From a virus: DNA of 38,272 bases. The position numbers and the translations under genes are program-made. The notes below the pieces were generated by a model. It was given only the letters and a program-made list of their open reading frames with translations. It ran no database searches and had not been told where the DNA came from. Below are positions 1 through 6,645 of this stretch, piece by piece. Numbering within the stretch: the stretch's first letter is position 1; each line of letters starts with the position of its first letter. Location of the stretch: positions 1 through 38,272 of IMG/VR virus record IMGVR_UViG_3300042434_000607; one strand, given 5' to 3'.

Positions 1-26
1 GTAGGTGGCATGCCAAGTTGGCATGG

Positions 27-1172
27 CTAGCAGGCCCCTCGCATAGGCAGCCTACGCTGGCCATCCCACGCATCGCTCTTTCTGCTGTTGCACTGCCTGC
101 AAGCGCACCGCACGTTGTGCCAATCGTGGTCACCACCTTTACTCAATGGTATCGGGTGATGGTCAACCGTTGCAGCCCTCGCATGATTGAAGTTAGCGCC
201 ATTGTGGCACTTGCAACCGCACACGTGGCACTTAAATCCGTCGCGGAGCAGGATGTCCTTTCTTCTACATTTCGGGTTGTAAAAACCACCGTACTTCCTA
301 CATCGCTTGCGATAGTCGCCGACGCGTTTTTTAAGTTCTCGTCTCTGTTTCGCAAGAGCAGCTTTCCTGCAATCCTTGCAATGCGGAGGCGGGCCAAAGG
401 CCGTCGCGTTTTCAACCGTCTTTCCGCATTTACACCGCCTTGGTTCTCGCCAGTTCTTGTTGCACTGGTAACTGCAAAACCGAGACGCACCTGGCTTGCA
501 AGCGTTGCCGCAAGCCTCACACCACTTCGTCGCTGCAAGAGCCTCCCATAATCCAGCACCGTGCTGATGCACGCCACGCATTGCCTGCTCCACTGTGCGA
601 GCCCATTTGACCGATGGGGCACTCGCATACCTGCCGCCCTTGTGCCAGCGTCCTCTCTCTACGGCGGAATTGTCCCTTGATACGCGACCGGCCCTAAGTG
701 CTGTGAAGTAGCAGGGCTTTGAGCAGTACAAAGCCTTGTCGTTCTTGCCGTTTGGCCCTTTGGGCGATCTCCTGAACTGTTTGCCGCACTCAATGCAGTT
801 CTTGCTTATTGGCCGCAGTGCTTCCCGCATGCACGCTCTACCGCAGAACCTATGCCCTTGGGATTTGCGTGTGAGGTTTGTTGTGAATTTCTTTTTGCAC
901 TGCTGGCAAGTCAGCAAGACCCTGCCGCCGCTTGAAAGGAATTGGCAGTCGCGACTGCAAAACTTCGTTTTTGGGTGCCTCGCAAGCCACTGGCGACTGC
1001 AATGCAAACAAATACGCAGATACCCGGCGTCAGCCTTCTTGCGCCTGCTTTTCCTTGCTTGGGCGTTGTGCCACTCTCGCTGGCATAGGTCGCATCGCTT
1101 AGAAATCGGCCCCTGTCTGATCGGGGACACAAAAAGCTGCTGGCAATCAACGCACGCTTGCTTTCGGCACAT
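27..1172 (-). CDS. HNH endonuclease with multiple zinc knuckles
   Basis: The 381-residue protein has at least six CxxC-type cysteine pairs along its first 270 residues, the pattern of several small zinc ribbons. An HNH nuclease core follows in the last 90 residues (DGFKCHVCG, then VDHHPIPLSKGG, then a CRQCNSRK zinc pair). HNH enzymes nick or cut DNA; next to a terminase they usually assist cohesive-end packaging. The start is well set by AAGGAGG upstream of the ATG. It is the last gene before the window edge and follows a smaller HNH gene. It is much longer than ordinary packaging HNH proteins of 100-150 residues, so it could instead be a free-standing homing-type nuclease. The nuclease fold is clear; the role is inferred. 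Confidence 0.85.
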   Translation of the reverse strand: MCRKQACVDCQQLFVSPIRQGPISKRCDLCQREWHNAQARKSRRKKADAGYLRICLHCSRQWLARHPKTKFCSRDCQFLSSGGRVLLTCQQCKKKFTTNLTRKSQGHRFCGRACMREALRPISKNCIECGKQFRRSPKGPNGKNDKALYCSKPCYFTALRAGRVSRDNSAVERGRWHKGGRYASAPSVKWARTVEQAMRGVHQHGAGLWEALAATKWCEACGNACKPGASRFCSYQCNKNWREPRRCKCGKTVENATAFGPPPHCKDCRKAALAKQRRELKKRVGDYRKRCRKYGGFYNPKCRRKDILLRDGFKCHVCGCKCHNGANFNHARAATVDHHPIPLSKGGDHDWHNVRCACRQCNSRKSDAWDGQRRLPMRGAC

Positions 1173-1211
1173 GGAACAAACCTCCTTGTTCCACGCAGCA
1201 TGCGCGCACTG

Positions 1212-1526
1212 TCAATGTTTACGGCGAGCAGCCTCCCTTACGGTCTTCCTGGAGTGGCACGACCGACATCGGCACGCGCCGTTGCTCACGTCGTACCGCA
1301 GGTCGGGCCGCTCGACCACGGGCACGATGTGGTCGGCATGGTTGGCTTGGTCGATGCGACCGCAGTCCACGCAGGCCCAAGAGTCACGGGTAAGCACGGC
1401 TTGCCTCCAAAGGCGGTGCCGCTTGTCCGTATAGCCACGCGCCGACGCACTTGGCCTGGTGCTGTCGTCACGCATGTAGCGTGTACGCAACCGTGGCGGC
1501 CTGTGTGTGGGCATCCTGCTGGGCAT
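1212..1526 (-). CDS. Small HNH endonuclease
   Basis: This 104-residue protein has a typical HNH core: WACVDCG, then ANHADHIVPV, then a CRCRSCHSRK zinc pair near the C-terminus. The length fits the phage HNH proteins that work with the terminase during packaging. The ATG lies in a TAATG overlap with the gene before it, which suggests translational coupling; an internal ATG at residue 18 is an alternative start. It lies just upstream of the larger HNH gene, and both would precede the small terminase on a circular map. Which of the two serves packaging cannot be told from sequence. Confidence 0.88.
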   Translation of the reverse strand: MPSRMPTHRPPRLRTRYMRDDSTRPSASARGYTDKRHRLWRQAVLTRDSWACVDCGRIDQANHADHIVPVVERPDLRYDVSNGACRCRSCHSRKTVREAARRKH

Positions 1527-1804
1527 TAGTTCTTTGTCTCGGTGTTGGGTTCGGCCGCGCTGGACACGTAACCACGCTCGCCCGTGCGTGGCTGCAACGC
1601 ATACAGGAGCCGAGTCTGCTCACCGAGCGCCGTGGAGATGTCTTTTTGCGTGTCGCCCAACTGCTCGAGGAACTTGGTGTGAGCCTGCACAAGCGGCAGC
1701 AGTACGTCTTGCCGCAGCATCCAGCCGCAGGCCACCGCAACCAGCACAGGAAAGCCCCACCGCTCAATGATGGTGGCCAGTGTCGCCTTGACTTCGTCGC
1801 TCAT
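1526..1804 (-). CDS. Holin-like small membrane protein
   Basis: This 92-residue protein has one hydrophobic segment at about residues 17-31 (GFPVLVAVACGWML), then an amphipathic, probably coiled helix and a polar tail. That layout is common in phage holins of the single-span type that make the inner membrane permeable at lysis. The ATG sits in an ATGA overlap with the preceding gene, which is why I prefer it to a longer in-frame start. Neighbours include another membrane protein, a lipoprotein and a papain-like peptidase, so a lysis role is reasonable. Holins are too diverse for the call to be certain. Confidence 0.55.
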   Translation of the reverse strand: MSDEVKATLATIIERWGFPVLVAVACGWMLRQDVLLPLVQAHTKFLEQLGDTQKDISTALGEQTRLLYALQPRTGERGYVSSAAEPNTETKN

Positions 1805-2160
1805 TTGGTCAACTCGTGTTTCATGACAATGAGAAAAGCCCGATTCGCTCGATGCTCCAGCCACCACTCGATGATCTTCTGCACGATCAACGTGACGAGG
1901 CCCTGGAGCAGGAACGCCCAGAGCATGCCGTAAGAGGCGGAATCCACATTGGTACAGGCGTGATGCAGACGCTTTACCGATCGCTCGATGTCGGCCGCCA
2001 CGATAGCCCGCTCCTCATCCGACACGGCCGCGTTCATGTAGTCGGCTGGCCATGCCTCGATCGTGAGTTGCACTAGGTCGTTCACTGTGGACCGTCCGGC
2101 AATAAGCCGCCGGGCAGGAAGCGACCTCCATACGTGTTTCTGCAGTCCGTCGAGGTTCAT
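1801..2160 (-). CDS. Small membrane protein of the lysis region
   Basis: I do not recognise this 119-residue protein. About 80 soluble, mostly helical residues precede one hydrophobic stretch (LWAFLLQGLVTLIVQKIIEWW) at about residues 80-100, and the end is basic. It overlaps both neighbours by four bases (ATGA at each end), so it is translated as part of the operon with the lipoprotein before it and the holin-like gene after it. A holin, antiholin or inner-membrane spanin component are all possible. A longer upstream in-frame start exists but would read through the preceding gene and has junk-like composition. Confidence 0.6.
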   Translation of the reverse strand: MNLDGLQKHVWRSLPARRLIAGRSTVNDLVQLTIEAWPADYMNAAVSDEERAIVAADIERSVKRLHHACTNVDSASYGMLWAFLLQGLVTLIVQKIIEWWLEHRANRAFLIVMKHELTK

Positions 2161-2402
2161 CGTTTGCCGGTTCCTTTGCACTCTGGGCATTGGATCTTCA
2201 CCCGGCCGTCGCCAATGATGCCGGTGCCGTTGCAGTTGTCGCACTTGCCGGACGGTGCAGGAGGAGGCGTCGGCGTGATCTGCGAACGCAGACGCGTCAC
2301 GGCATAGGCCGCCTCGCACGCGAGGTCGGCATACATGCCGCTGCGGTCGGCAGCAGTGCCGCAGCCAGCTACGAACGCAAGCAGCAGGGCGGCCCACCTC
2401 AT
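2157..2402 (-). CDS. Predicted lipoprotein with DnaJ-type zinc finger
   Basis: This is a short protein of 81 residues. It starts with a hydrophobic signal (MRWAALLLAFVAGC) that ends in a VAGC lipobox, so Cys14 is probably lipidated after export. The C-terminal third carries two CxxCxGTG units (CDNCNGTG and CPECKGTG), the repeat that binds zinc in the DnaJ central domain. A proline-rich linker lies between. Size, lipobox and position beside holin-like genes resemble an outer-membrane spanin, but spanins do not normally carry zinc knuckles. The start overlaps the stop of the peptidase gene by four bases. The lipobox and zinc pairs are visible; the function is unknown. Confidence 0.7.
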   Translation of the reverse strand: MRWAALLLAFVAGCGTAADRSGMYADLACEAAYAVTRLRSQITPTPPPAPSGKCDNCNGTGIIGDGRVKIQCPECKGTGKR

Positions 2403-3319
2403 AGCGACACTCCGGTCCAGTTGGGCATCTTCGATGCCTTGAACCCGCTGTATCCCGCGTAGGCGTACGAGTCGCGCCCCGACAGCATCTTGTCGCACAC
2501 GTCGGCGTCGATCCAGAACGAGCACGCCTTGACCTCGTCCGGGATGTTCTCCGGGAAGTGCTTACCAACGGTGTTGGACCGTCCCCACGAGTTGAAACAC
2601 AGCAGGCCGGGCCGCTTGCCCCAGCGCAATCCGCCCAGCGTCATACAATGCCACCAGACACCGCCTGGCTTGCAAAAGCCCGCATCGTCACGGCTCATCG
2701 AGAAGCCCTGACCACTGCACACGACGACCGGGTAGCCGTTGGCGATTGCCTTGGCAGCCTCCACGAACGACGTGGCGAGCGTGGTCTCGCTGCACCGTCG
2801 CAGGTAGGCAAACCGCTCAAGTGAGTGTGGCACGCCGTCACGGCCCCACTCACGCTCGCGGGCCGAGGAGTGCGAGTCGATCCGCGTGCCGCCGTAGTCC
2901 TGCCCGTAGTGCAGGCACCCGAAGTCTCGCACGCTCTTGGCCGCGTGGAACCCTGTGCTGCCGTCGCCCCCGTTGTTGACTGCTTGGCCGCGGGCCTCGA
3001 CGCGGCTGAACCCGTAGATACTGGCCTCGACCGTCCGGCCGCCCCATTGTTCAGACTCACGCCGCCAATGGATGTCGCAGGCCGCCAGGAGGTCGATCCC
3101 GAGCGACGCGCCCCAGCCGACACACGACCCGACGTTGCCCTGGCTGCCTCGCTTCCACGAGGGCATGCACTTGAGAAGCGACTCGTACAGGAAAACGTCG
3201 GTCTTCTCGTCGGTCTTCAGGTCAGGCCCGGCTTGGGCAAGCGTAGGCCGTGCCAGCGACGACACGAACGCCTCGGCGCCTGATGGGTCGGGATCGTAGC
3301 CGAAGGCGTGATGTGCCAT
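2399..3319 (-). CDS. Papain-like (C1 family) cysteine peptidase
   Basis: The 306-residue protein shows the papain active-site set in order. Gln60 and Cys66 lie in QGNVGSCVGWGAS with the papain Gln-to-Cys spacing of six, His224 in VWWHCMTL, and Asn243 in CFNSWG, the conserved NSWG box. No signal peptide is seen, so export would need a holin or the protein acts inside the cell. It sits in the predicted lysis block between exported proteins and a lipoprotein. It could cleave peptide cross-bridges as an unusual lysin, attack host surface protein, or process virion proteins. The catalytic set is seen; the fold follows from the family; the role is inferred. Confidence 0.8.
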   Translation of the reverse strand: MAHHAFGYDPDPSGAEAFVSSLARPTLAQAGPDLKTDEKTDVFLYESLLKCMPSWKRGSQGNVGSCVGWGASLGIDLLAACDIHWRRESEQWGGRTVEASIYGFSRVEARGQAVNNGGDGSTGFHAAKSVRDFGCLHYGQDYGGTRIDSHSSAREREWGRDGVPHSLERFAYLRRCSETTLATSFVEAAKAIANGYPVVVCSGQGFSMSRDDAGFCKPGGVWWHCMTLGGLRWGKRPGLLCFNSWGRSNTVGKHFPENIPDEVKACSFWIDADVCDKMLSGRDSYAYAGYSGFKASKMPNWTGVSL

Positions 3320-3322
3320 GCG

Positions 3323-3793
3323 TCACCCCTTGGCAATGCCGGCCCAAGCGATTGCCTTGCAGACCTCGACGTACGCTTTCCGCACGTCGGCGTCGACCGG
3401 CTTGACCTCGAGCGACAGCACCGACTCCATGGCCGTTTCGACGGCCTCCCGCAGGCCCTGGTACGCGCCCGGCTTGTGCTCGCCGATCCGACGCCAGCCG
3501 ATGTCGAGGGCCAGGATCGTAAAAGCCCGCAGGCTGCGGGTGTCGGTAAACACGACCTCGGTGGCCACGGCATCTCCCGCCACCACAACGGCCGCCTTCT
3601 CCCACAGTTGCTGCCACAACAGCTTGTCACCCATGGGGGCAGACTTCAGAGCTTCGATCACTGGCGTAACAAGGCGTTGCATGTCGTCACGAGGTGTTTC
3701 AACTGCTGGCGGTGCCAGGTTCTTAACCGGAGGCAGCCCACCAACGGCCACAGCCGCCAAAGCAATCGCCAAAGCGAACCGCAGAGCAGTCAT
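3323..3793 (-). CDS. Exported protein of unknown function
   Basis: The 156-residue protein begins with a signal peptide (MTALRFALAIALAAVAVGG); the mature part is helical and charged, with no motif I recognise. The chosen ATG gives an ATGA overlap with the gene before it; an upstream in-frame ATG would put 16 basic residues before the signal. It precedes the papain-like peptidase by three bases and probably belongs to the same lysis or envelope group. Possible roles are a periplasmic helper of lysis or a superinfection factor; nothing in the sequence decides. Confidence 0.65.
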   Translation of the reverse strand: MTALRFALAIALAAVAVGGLPPVKNLAPPAVETPRDDMQRLVTPVIEALKSAPMGDKLLWQQLWEKAAVVVAGDAVATEVVFTDTRSLRAFTILALDIGWRRIGEHKPGAYQGLREAVETAMESVLSLEVKPVDADVRKAYVEVCKAIAWAGIAKG

Positions 3794-4062
3794 TGGGCGT
3801 CCTTGCCGTTGCGGAGCATCACGTCGAGCAGCTGCTGGCACAGTGCCACGCCGTCACTCAATCCCGCGGCCCGCAGCTTATTGGCCAGGTCGAGTACCAC
3901 ACGCATTTCGGCAAGTCCGACCGGGGCGGCTGGGGAGGGCTCTTGGGTTCTGAGCGTTTTGGCCCAGGCATAGGCTTGGCGGCATCCAGCCACGATTGCT
4001 GGCGAAGCCACAAGAGCCACAGCCGCCAGCCCGGCGACGAGTCGAACAGCGGCATCGGTCAT
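3790..4062 (-). CDS. Small membrane protein or lipoprotein
   Basis: This 90-residue protein has a hydrophobic N-terminal stretch (residues 6-26) ending in VAGC at Cys27, which would fit a lipobox. Few positive charges precede it, so it may instead be a plain membrane anchor. The rest is a helical, soluble domain (LAEMRVVLDLANKLRAAGL) of unknown function. It overlaps both neighbours by four bases. The VAGC ending recurs in the lipoprotein at 2157-2402, so the two could be functional partners, but no family is recognised. Confidence 0.6.
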   Translation of the reverse strand: MTDAAVRLVAGLAAVALVASPAIVAGCRQAYAWAKTLRTQEPSPAAPVGLAEMRVVLDLANKLRAAGLSDGVALCQQLLDVMLRNGKDAQ

Positions 4063-4361
4063 CGCTTGAGCGCCTCCGCCTGAAGCAGGCACCACCGCAC
4101 CAGCGACTCACCCTCGGCCGTCCGCAGCACGGCAGCGAGGTGTCGAATGAACTCGTCGTCTGCTCGGCTGTTCGTCTTCGACGCCACCCACTCGCAGGCG
4201 TCGGCCACGATCAGACCACGCTTGAACGGGTCCGACTCCTGTGCGAACCGCTGGCCGTAGCCGATCAGCGGGGCATACGCCTGCACCAGGGCGATCTTCT
4301 GCCAGATGGAAAGGCTTTCGCCGTACTCTGCCGCCTCAGCGGCCGTCATTTCAAAGCTCAT
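4059..4361 (-). CDS. Conserved hypothetical phage protein
   Basis: This is a soluble, mostly helical 100-residue protein with no known domain. The start is set by GGAGGTG upstream of the ATG; a longer in-frame ORF exists but its first 46 residues are not protein-like. Its C-terminal end overlaps the next gene by four bases. It lies between a possible DNA-binding protein and the exported proteins of the lysis region. I cannot assign a function. Confidence 0.55.
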   Translation of the reverse strand: MSFEMTAAEAAEYGESLSIWQKIALVQAYAPLIGYGQRFAQESDPFKRGLIVADACEWVASKTNSRADDEFIRHLAAVLRTAEGESLVRWCLLQAEALKR

Positions 4362-4374
4362 GCGGCACCTCCAT

Positions 4375-4734
4375 CTACCAATCTGGCTGCATTTCGGGGT
4401 TGTCTTGCAGTTCGGCCGGCGTTTCGTACGCCCGCAACTGAAATGACTGTGTCTTAGTGACGCGACGGTCCTGCTCGGTCGCATCGTCCCACGCTGCACG
4501 GATGCGCTGCGTGGCCGCCAGGATCTCTTCCGGTGTCGGGTCTCGCTGCTCGCTCCGCTTCGGCTTGAACCGGAACCGCCGGTCGTGCCGAGGTGCCAAC
4601 GGCACGACGCCCTTCAGCCGGATCAGCTGATCCTTGGTGATCGTCCAATGGGTGCAGATCGCCACCATGGCGGAATGAGAATCCCACTGCATCCGCAGCA
4701 GGTTCAGGTCAATCGTCGCCGTGTTGCCCGCCAT
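4375..4734 (-). CDS. Hypothetical protein, possibly DNA-binding
   Basis: The first 50 of 119 residues (from WDSHSAMVAICTHWTITKDQ) look like a short helix-turn-helix followed by a basic arm rich in Arg and Lys. This is faintly like GcrA-type regulators that pair a small N-terminal HTH with a basic tail. The rest is helical with no motif. It overlaps the end of the glycosyltransferase gene by 26 bases. A regulatory role for the following lysis genes is possible but rests only on this resemblance. Confidence 0.5.
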   Translation of the reverse strand: MAGNTATIDLNLLRMQWDSHSAMVAICTHWTITKDQLIRLKGVVPLAPRHDRRFRFKPKRSEQRDPTPEEILAATQRIRAAWDDATEQDRRVTKTQSFQLRAYETPAELQDNPEMQPDW

Positions 4735-5596
4735 CGAGCCACCTCATGACACAACGCTGCGACGGGTTCAGGAACAGAGCCCGCCCGGTCGCCTTGCTCA
4801 CGCTCTCGTGGAACGTGACGTGTTCGCAGTCCGAACCGTCGTACTTGCCAGCCAGATACTCGTCAGTCCGGTAGATGCACAGGCCGCCCATGGCACTACA
4901 CACCGGCACCGGTGGGCTGCCCACCGGAGGCAACCAGTGATGCTTCCAGCCTCCGACTCCCGCCGTGTAGTCATCCCAATACGAGTTCAGCCGGAGCGCC
5001 CAACAGTCGTAGTGCAGCCACGCCTCGATCGGCCTGGTGTGGCCTTCGGCGTTTGTCTCGTACGCCGGATGCTGCAGCAGCGACACGCTGGCCATGCCGT
5101 ACGCCTCCGGCAGCTCGAGCAGCCAGCCGATGCCGTTGAGCACGCCTTGGTGTGACCAACCGCCCCACGCGTCGAAGTCGACGACCACGACGTAGTCCGA
5201 GTCGCCAGCACACTCACGCACCCACCGCTGGCAGGCCGTGCGGTACTCGGCCAGGGCCTCCGTGCGGCGGCCTGCAAACTCGGCCGAGAACTGCTCGCGG
5301 CCGAGCCTCTGGCTCGTGAACGTCGCCTGCCGATGCTCGCGGCAGAAGTCGGCCAGCACCTGGTCGGTGGCGTCCTCGTTGTCGTTCGTCTCGACGTGCA
5401 GCTGCCACGACCTGGCCGAGGCGCCAAGCATGGCGACACGCTCCAGGTTGACCTCCAGAGGCCCCGCACAGTTGCGGGCGAGGCCGACGATTGCGATCCG
5501 GCTGTCGTGCAGTTCCTGCTCGCCGGCCGACACCATCTCGGCAAAGTCAGCCTCGAACGGCTCGACGGGCATCAGCAGGTTTTTCGGTAGCTTCAC
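4709..5596 (-). CDS. Glycosyltransferase, GT-A type
   Basis: The 295-residue protein opens with a nucleotide-binding strand (RIAIVGLARNCAGPL), then a VETNDNEDATDQ segment, and a DxD-like metal site (VVVVDFDAWGGWS, Asp140 and Asp142). This order is typical of GT-A enzymes that move a sugar from a nucleotide donor. The start is a GTG overlapping the preceding stop (GTGA) with AGGTGA upstream; a longer ORF in this frame is not protein-like. It is paired with a second glycosyltransferase. The target may be phage DNA, a virion protein or the host envelope; the sequence does not tell. Confidence 0.72.
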   Translation of the reverse strand: MKLPKNLLMPVEPFEADFAEMVSAGEQELHDSRIAIVGLARNCAGPLEVNLERVAMLGASARSWQLHVETNDNEDATDQVLADFCREHRQATFTSQRLGREQFSAEFAGRRTEALAEYRTACQRWVRECAGDSDYVVVVDFDAWGGWSHQGVLNGIGWLLELPEAYGMASVSLLQHPAYETNAEGHTRPIEAWLHYDCWALRLNSYWDDYTAGVGGWKHHWLPPVGSPPVPVCSAMGGLCIYRTDEYLAGKYDGSDCEHVTFHESVSKATGRALFLNPSQRCVMRWLDGGQHGDD

Positions 5597-6219
5597 CGTA
5601 TCACCTGCGACATGGTGCGTTTCAGCCACTCGATTCTCTCCTGCATTGGAAACACGCCGCACGGGTGGTACACGAAATCGCCCGGCTGCCAGTGGCCACC
5701 GACTTCGTCCCGCTCGTTGGCTGGCCGGTTCCACACGCACGAGTTGAAGGCCCGGAGCGGTGCCACGGTGAGTACGTCCACGCCAACCGATGCGAGCTCG
5801 CCAAGCAGGGTCTGCCACCCACACCGCAGGCCCACCCACCGGTCACGCTCTTCGGAAATAGTCTGCAGCAGAGCGCGTGCCTTGGTCGTGTCTCGCCATA
5901 CCATGCTGCCGCAGTTCAAGCGGTTCCACGACACGATTCCTTCCTCGCACACCGTGACGTGCGGCCCGATGCACGCGAGCTCGTGGATAGGCTGCCGCAT
6001 GTCCGTGATGACAGCGTCACAGTCGAGCGTCCACAGCATGTCGAACCGGTCGAGGTAGTGGCACAACAGATCGACTCTGGCCACCGCCTCGTCATAGGGC
6101 TGGTTGTCGCAGATCAGCGAGTACCCGTGCCGCAGGCAATACTCAAGCTTGTTCGGAACGGTGAGCGTGGCCAAATCGGCAATGTTCGCCGACACGCTCG
6201 TTACGAGTGCCACATTCAC
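5593..6219 (-). CDS. Glycosyltransferase-like protein with DxD motif
   Basis: The 208-residue protein begins MNVALVTSVSANIADL and has a DxD motif in MLWTLDCDAVITD (Asp66, Asp68) after a helix that contacts donor sugar in GT34- or GT8-like enzymes. A Trp- and His-containing loop lies near the end (WQPGDFVYHPCG). It starts at GTG, overlapping the RusA stop by four bases (GTGA), and overlaps the next glycosyltransferase in the same way, so the two are co-translated and may act one after the other. Family assignment is by motif order only. Confidence 0.68.
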   Translation of the reverse strand: MNVALVTSVSANIADLATLTVPNKLEYCLRHGYSLICDNQPYDEAVARVDLLCHYLDRFDMLWTLDCDAVITDMRQPIHELACIGPHVTVCEEGIVSWNRLNCGSMVWRDTTKARALLQTISEERDRWVGLRCGWQTLLGELASVGVDVLTVAPLRAFNSCVWNRPANERDEVGGHWQPGDFVYHPCGVFPMQERIEWLKRTMSQVIR

Positions 6220-6614
6220 GTCACACGCACGGTCGTCCGTGCCTCCGTGCCGTAGCTCTTCTCGATCACCAACCGCCGCACCTGCTTGTCGTTCCCAAGC
6301 ACAGGCCCGATGGCATCGAGCACGGCCTTCGCCACGTTGTCCACGTCCGGCAGAGGAACAGCTGGAGCCGATGGCTTGATGCCACTTTTCGTCAGGTGCG
6401 ACTTCGGCCGCACGAACACGGCGTCGATCACGACCTCGACCGTGGCCGTAGTAGGCCGCAGGCCGGCGTCGACCGCGGCCAGCTGCAGCGCCTTGCGGTA
6501 CGCGTGGATCGGGTGCTTGGCCTCGACGTACGCACGGCCGAACCCGCCCCGCGTCGAGATCCTCGGACGCGGTTGCGGTACAGGCTCGCCGTCTACGCTG
6601 AACGTGATGGACAT
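6216..6614 (-). CDS. rusA: RusA-type Holliday junction resolvase
   Basis: This 132-residue protein matches RusA in length and pattern. The N-terminal strand GEPVPQPRPR is followed by a basic region and the acidic active site PLPDVDNVAKAVLDAI (Asp90, Asp92, Asp100), with Asp109 later. RusA dimers cut four-way DNA junctions, which arise in phage replication and recombination, and so prepare DNA for packaging. It lies downstream of the sliding clamp and fits with the Sak4-like recombinase and SSB-like protein of the same operon. A small hairpin abuts the start codon. Confidence 0.92.
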   Translation of the reverse strand: MSITFSVDGEPVPQPRPRISTRGGFGRAYVEAKHPIHAYRKALQLAAVDAGLRPTTATVEVVIDAVFVRPKSHLTKSGIKPSAPAVPLPDVDNVAKAVLDAIGPVLGNDKQVRRLVIEKSYGTEARTTVRVT

Positions 6615-6632
6615 GCCGCCGATGTTGGCGGC
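6615..6632 (-). other. Hairpin at the RusA start codon
   Basis: A 6-bp GC stem with a 6-base loop (GCCGCC-GATGTT-GGCGGC on the plus strand) directly abuts the ATG of rusA and covers the place where a ribosome binding site would be. It may tune translation. It has no T-run on the minus strand, so it is not a convincing terminator. Confidence 0.35.
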
Positions 6633-6645
6633 TGTGTCAACTTTT

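Noticed and set aside
4734-5839. Longer version of the glycosyltransferase from an ATG at 5839
   Set aside because: The first 81 residues overlap the preceding gene in another frame and are not protein-like; GTG at 5596 has a ribosome site and a four-base overlap.
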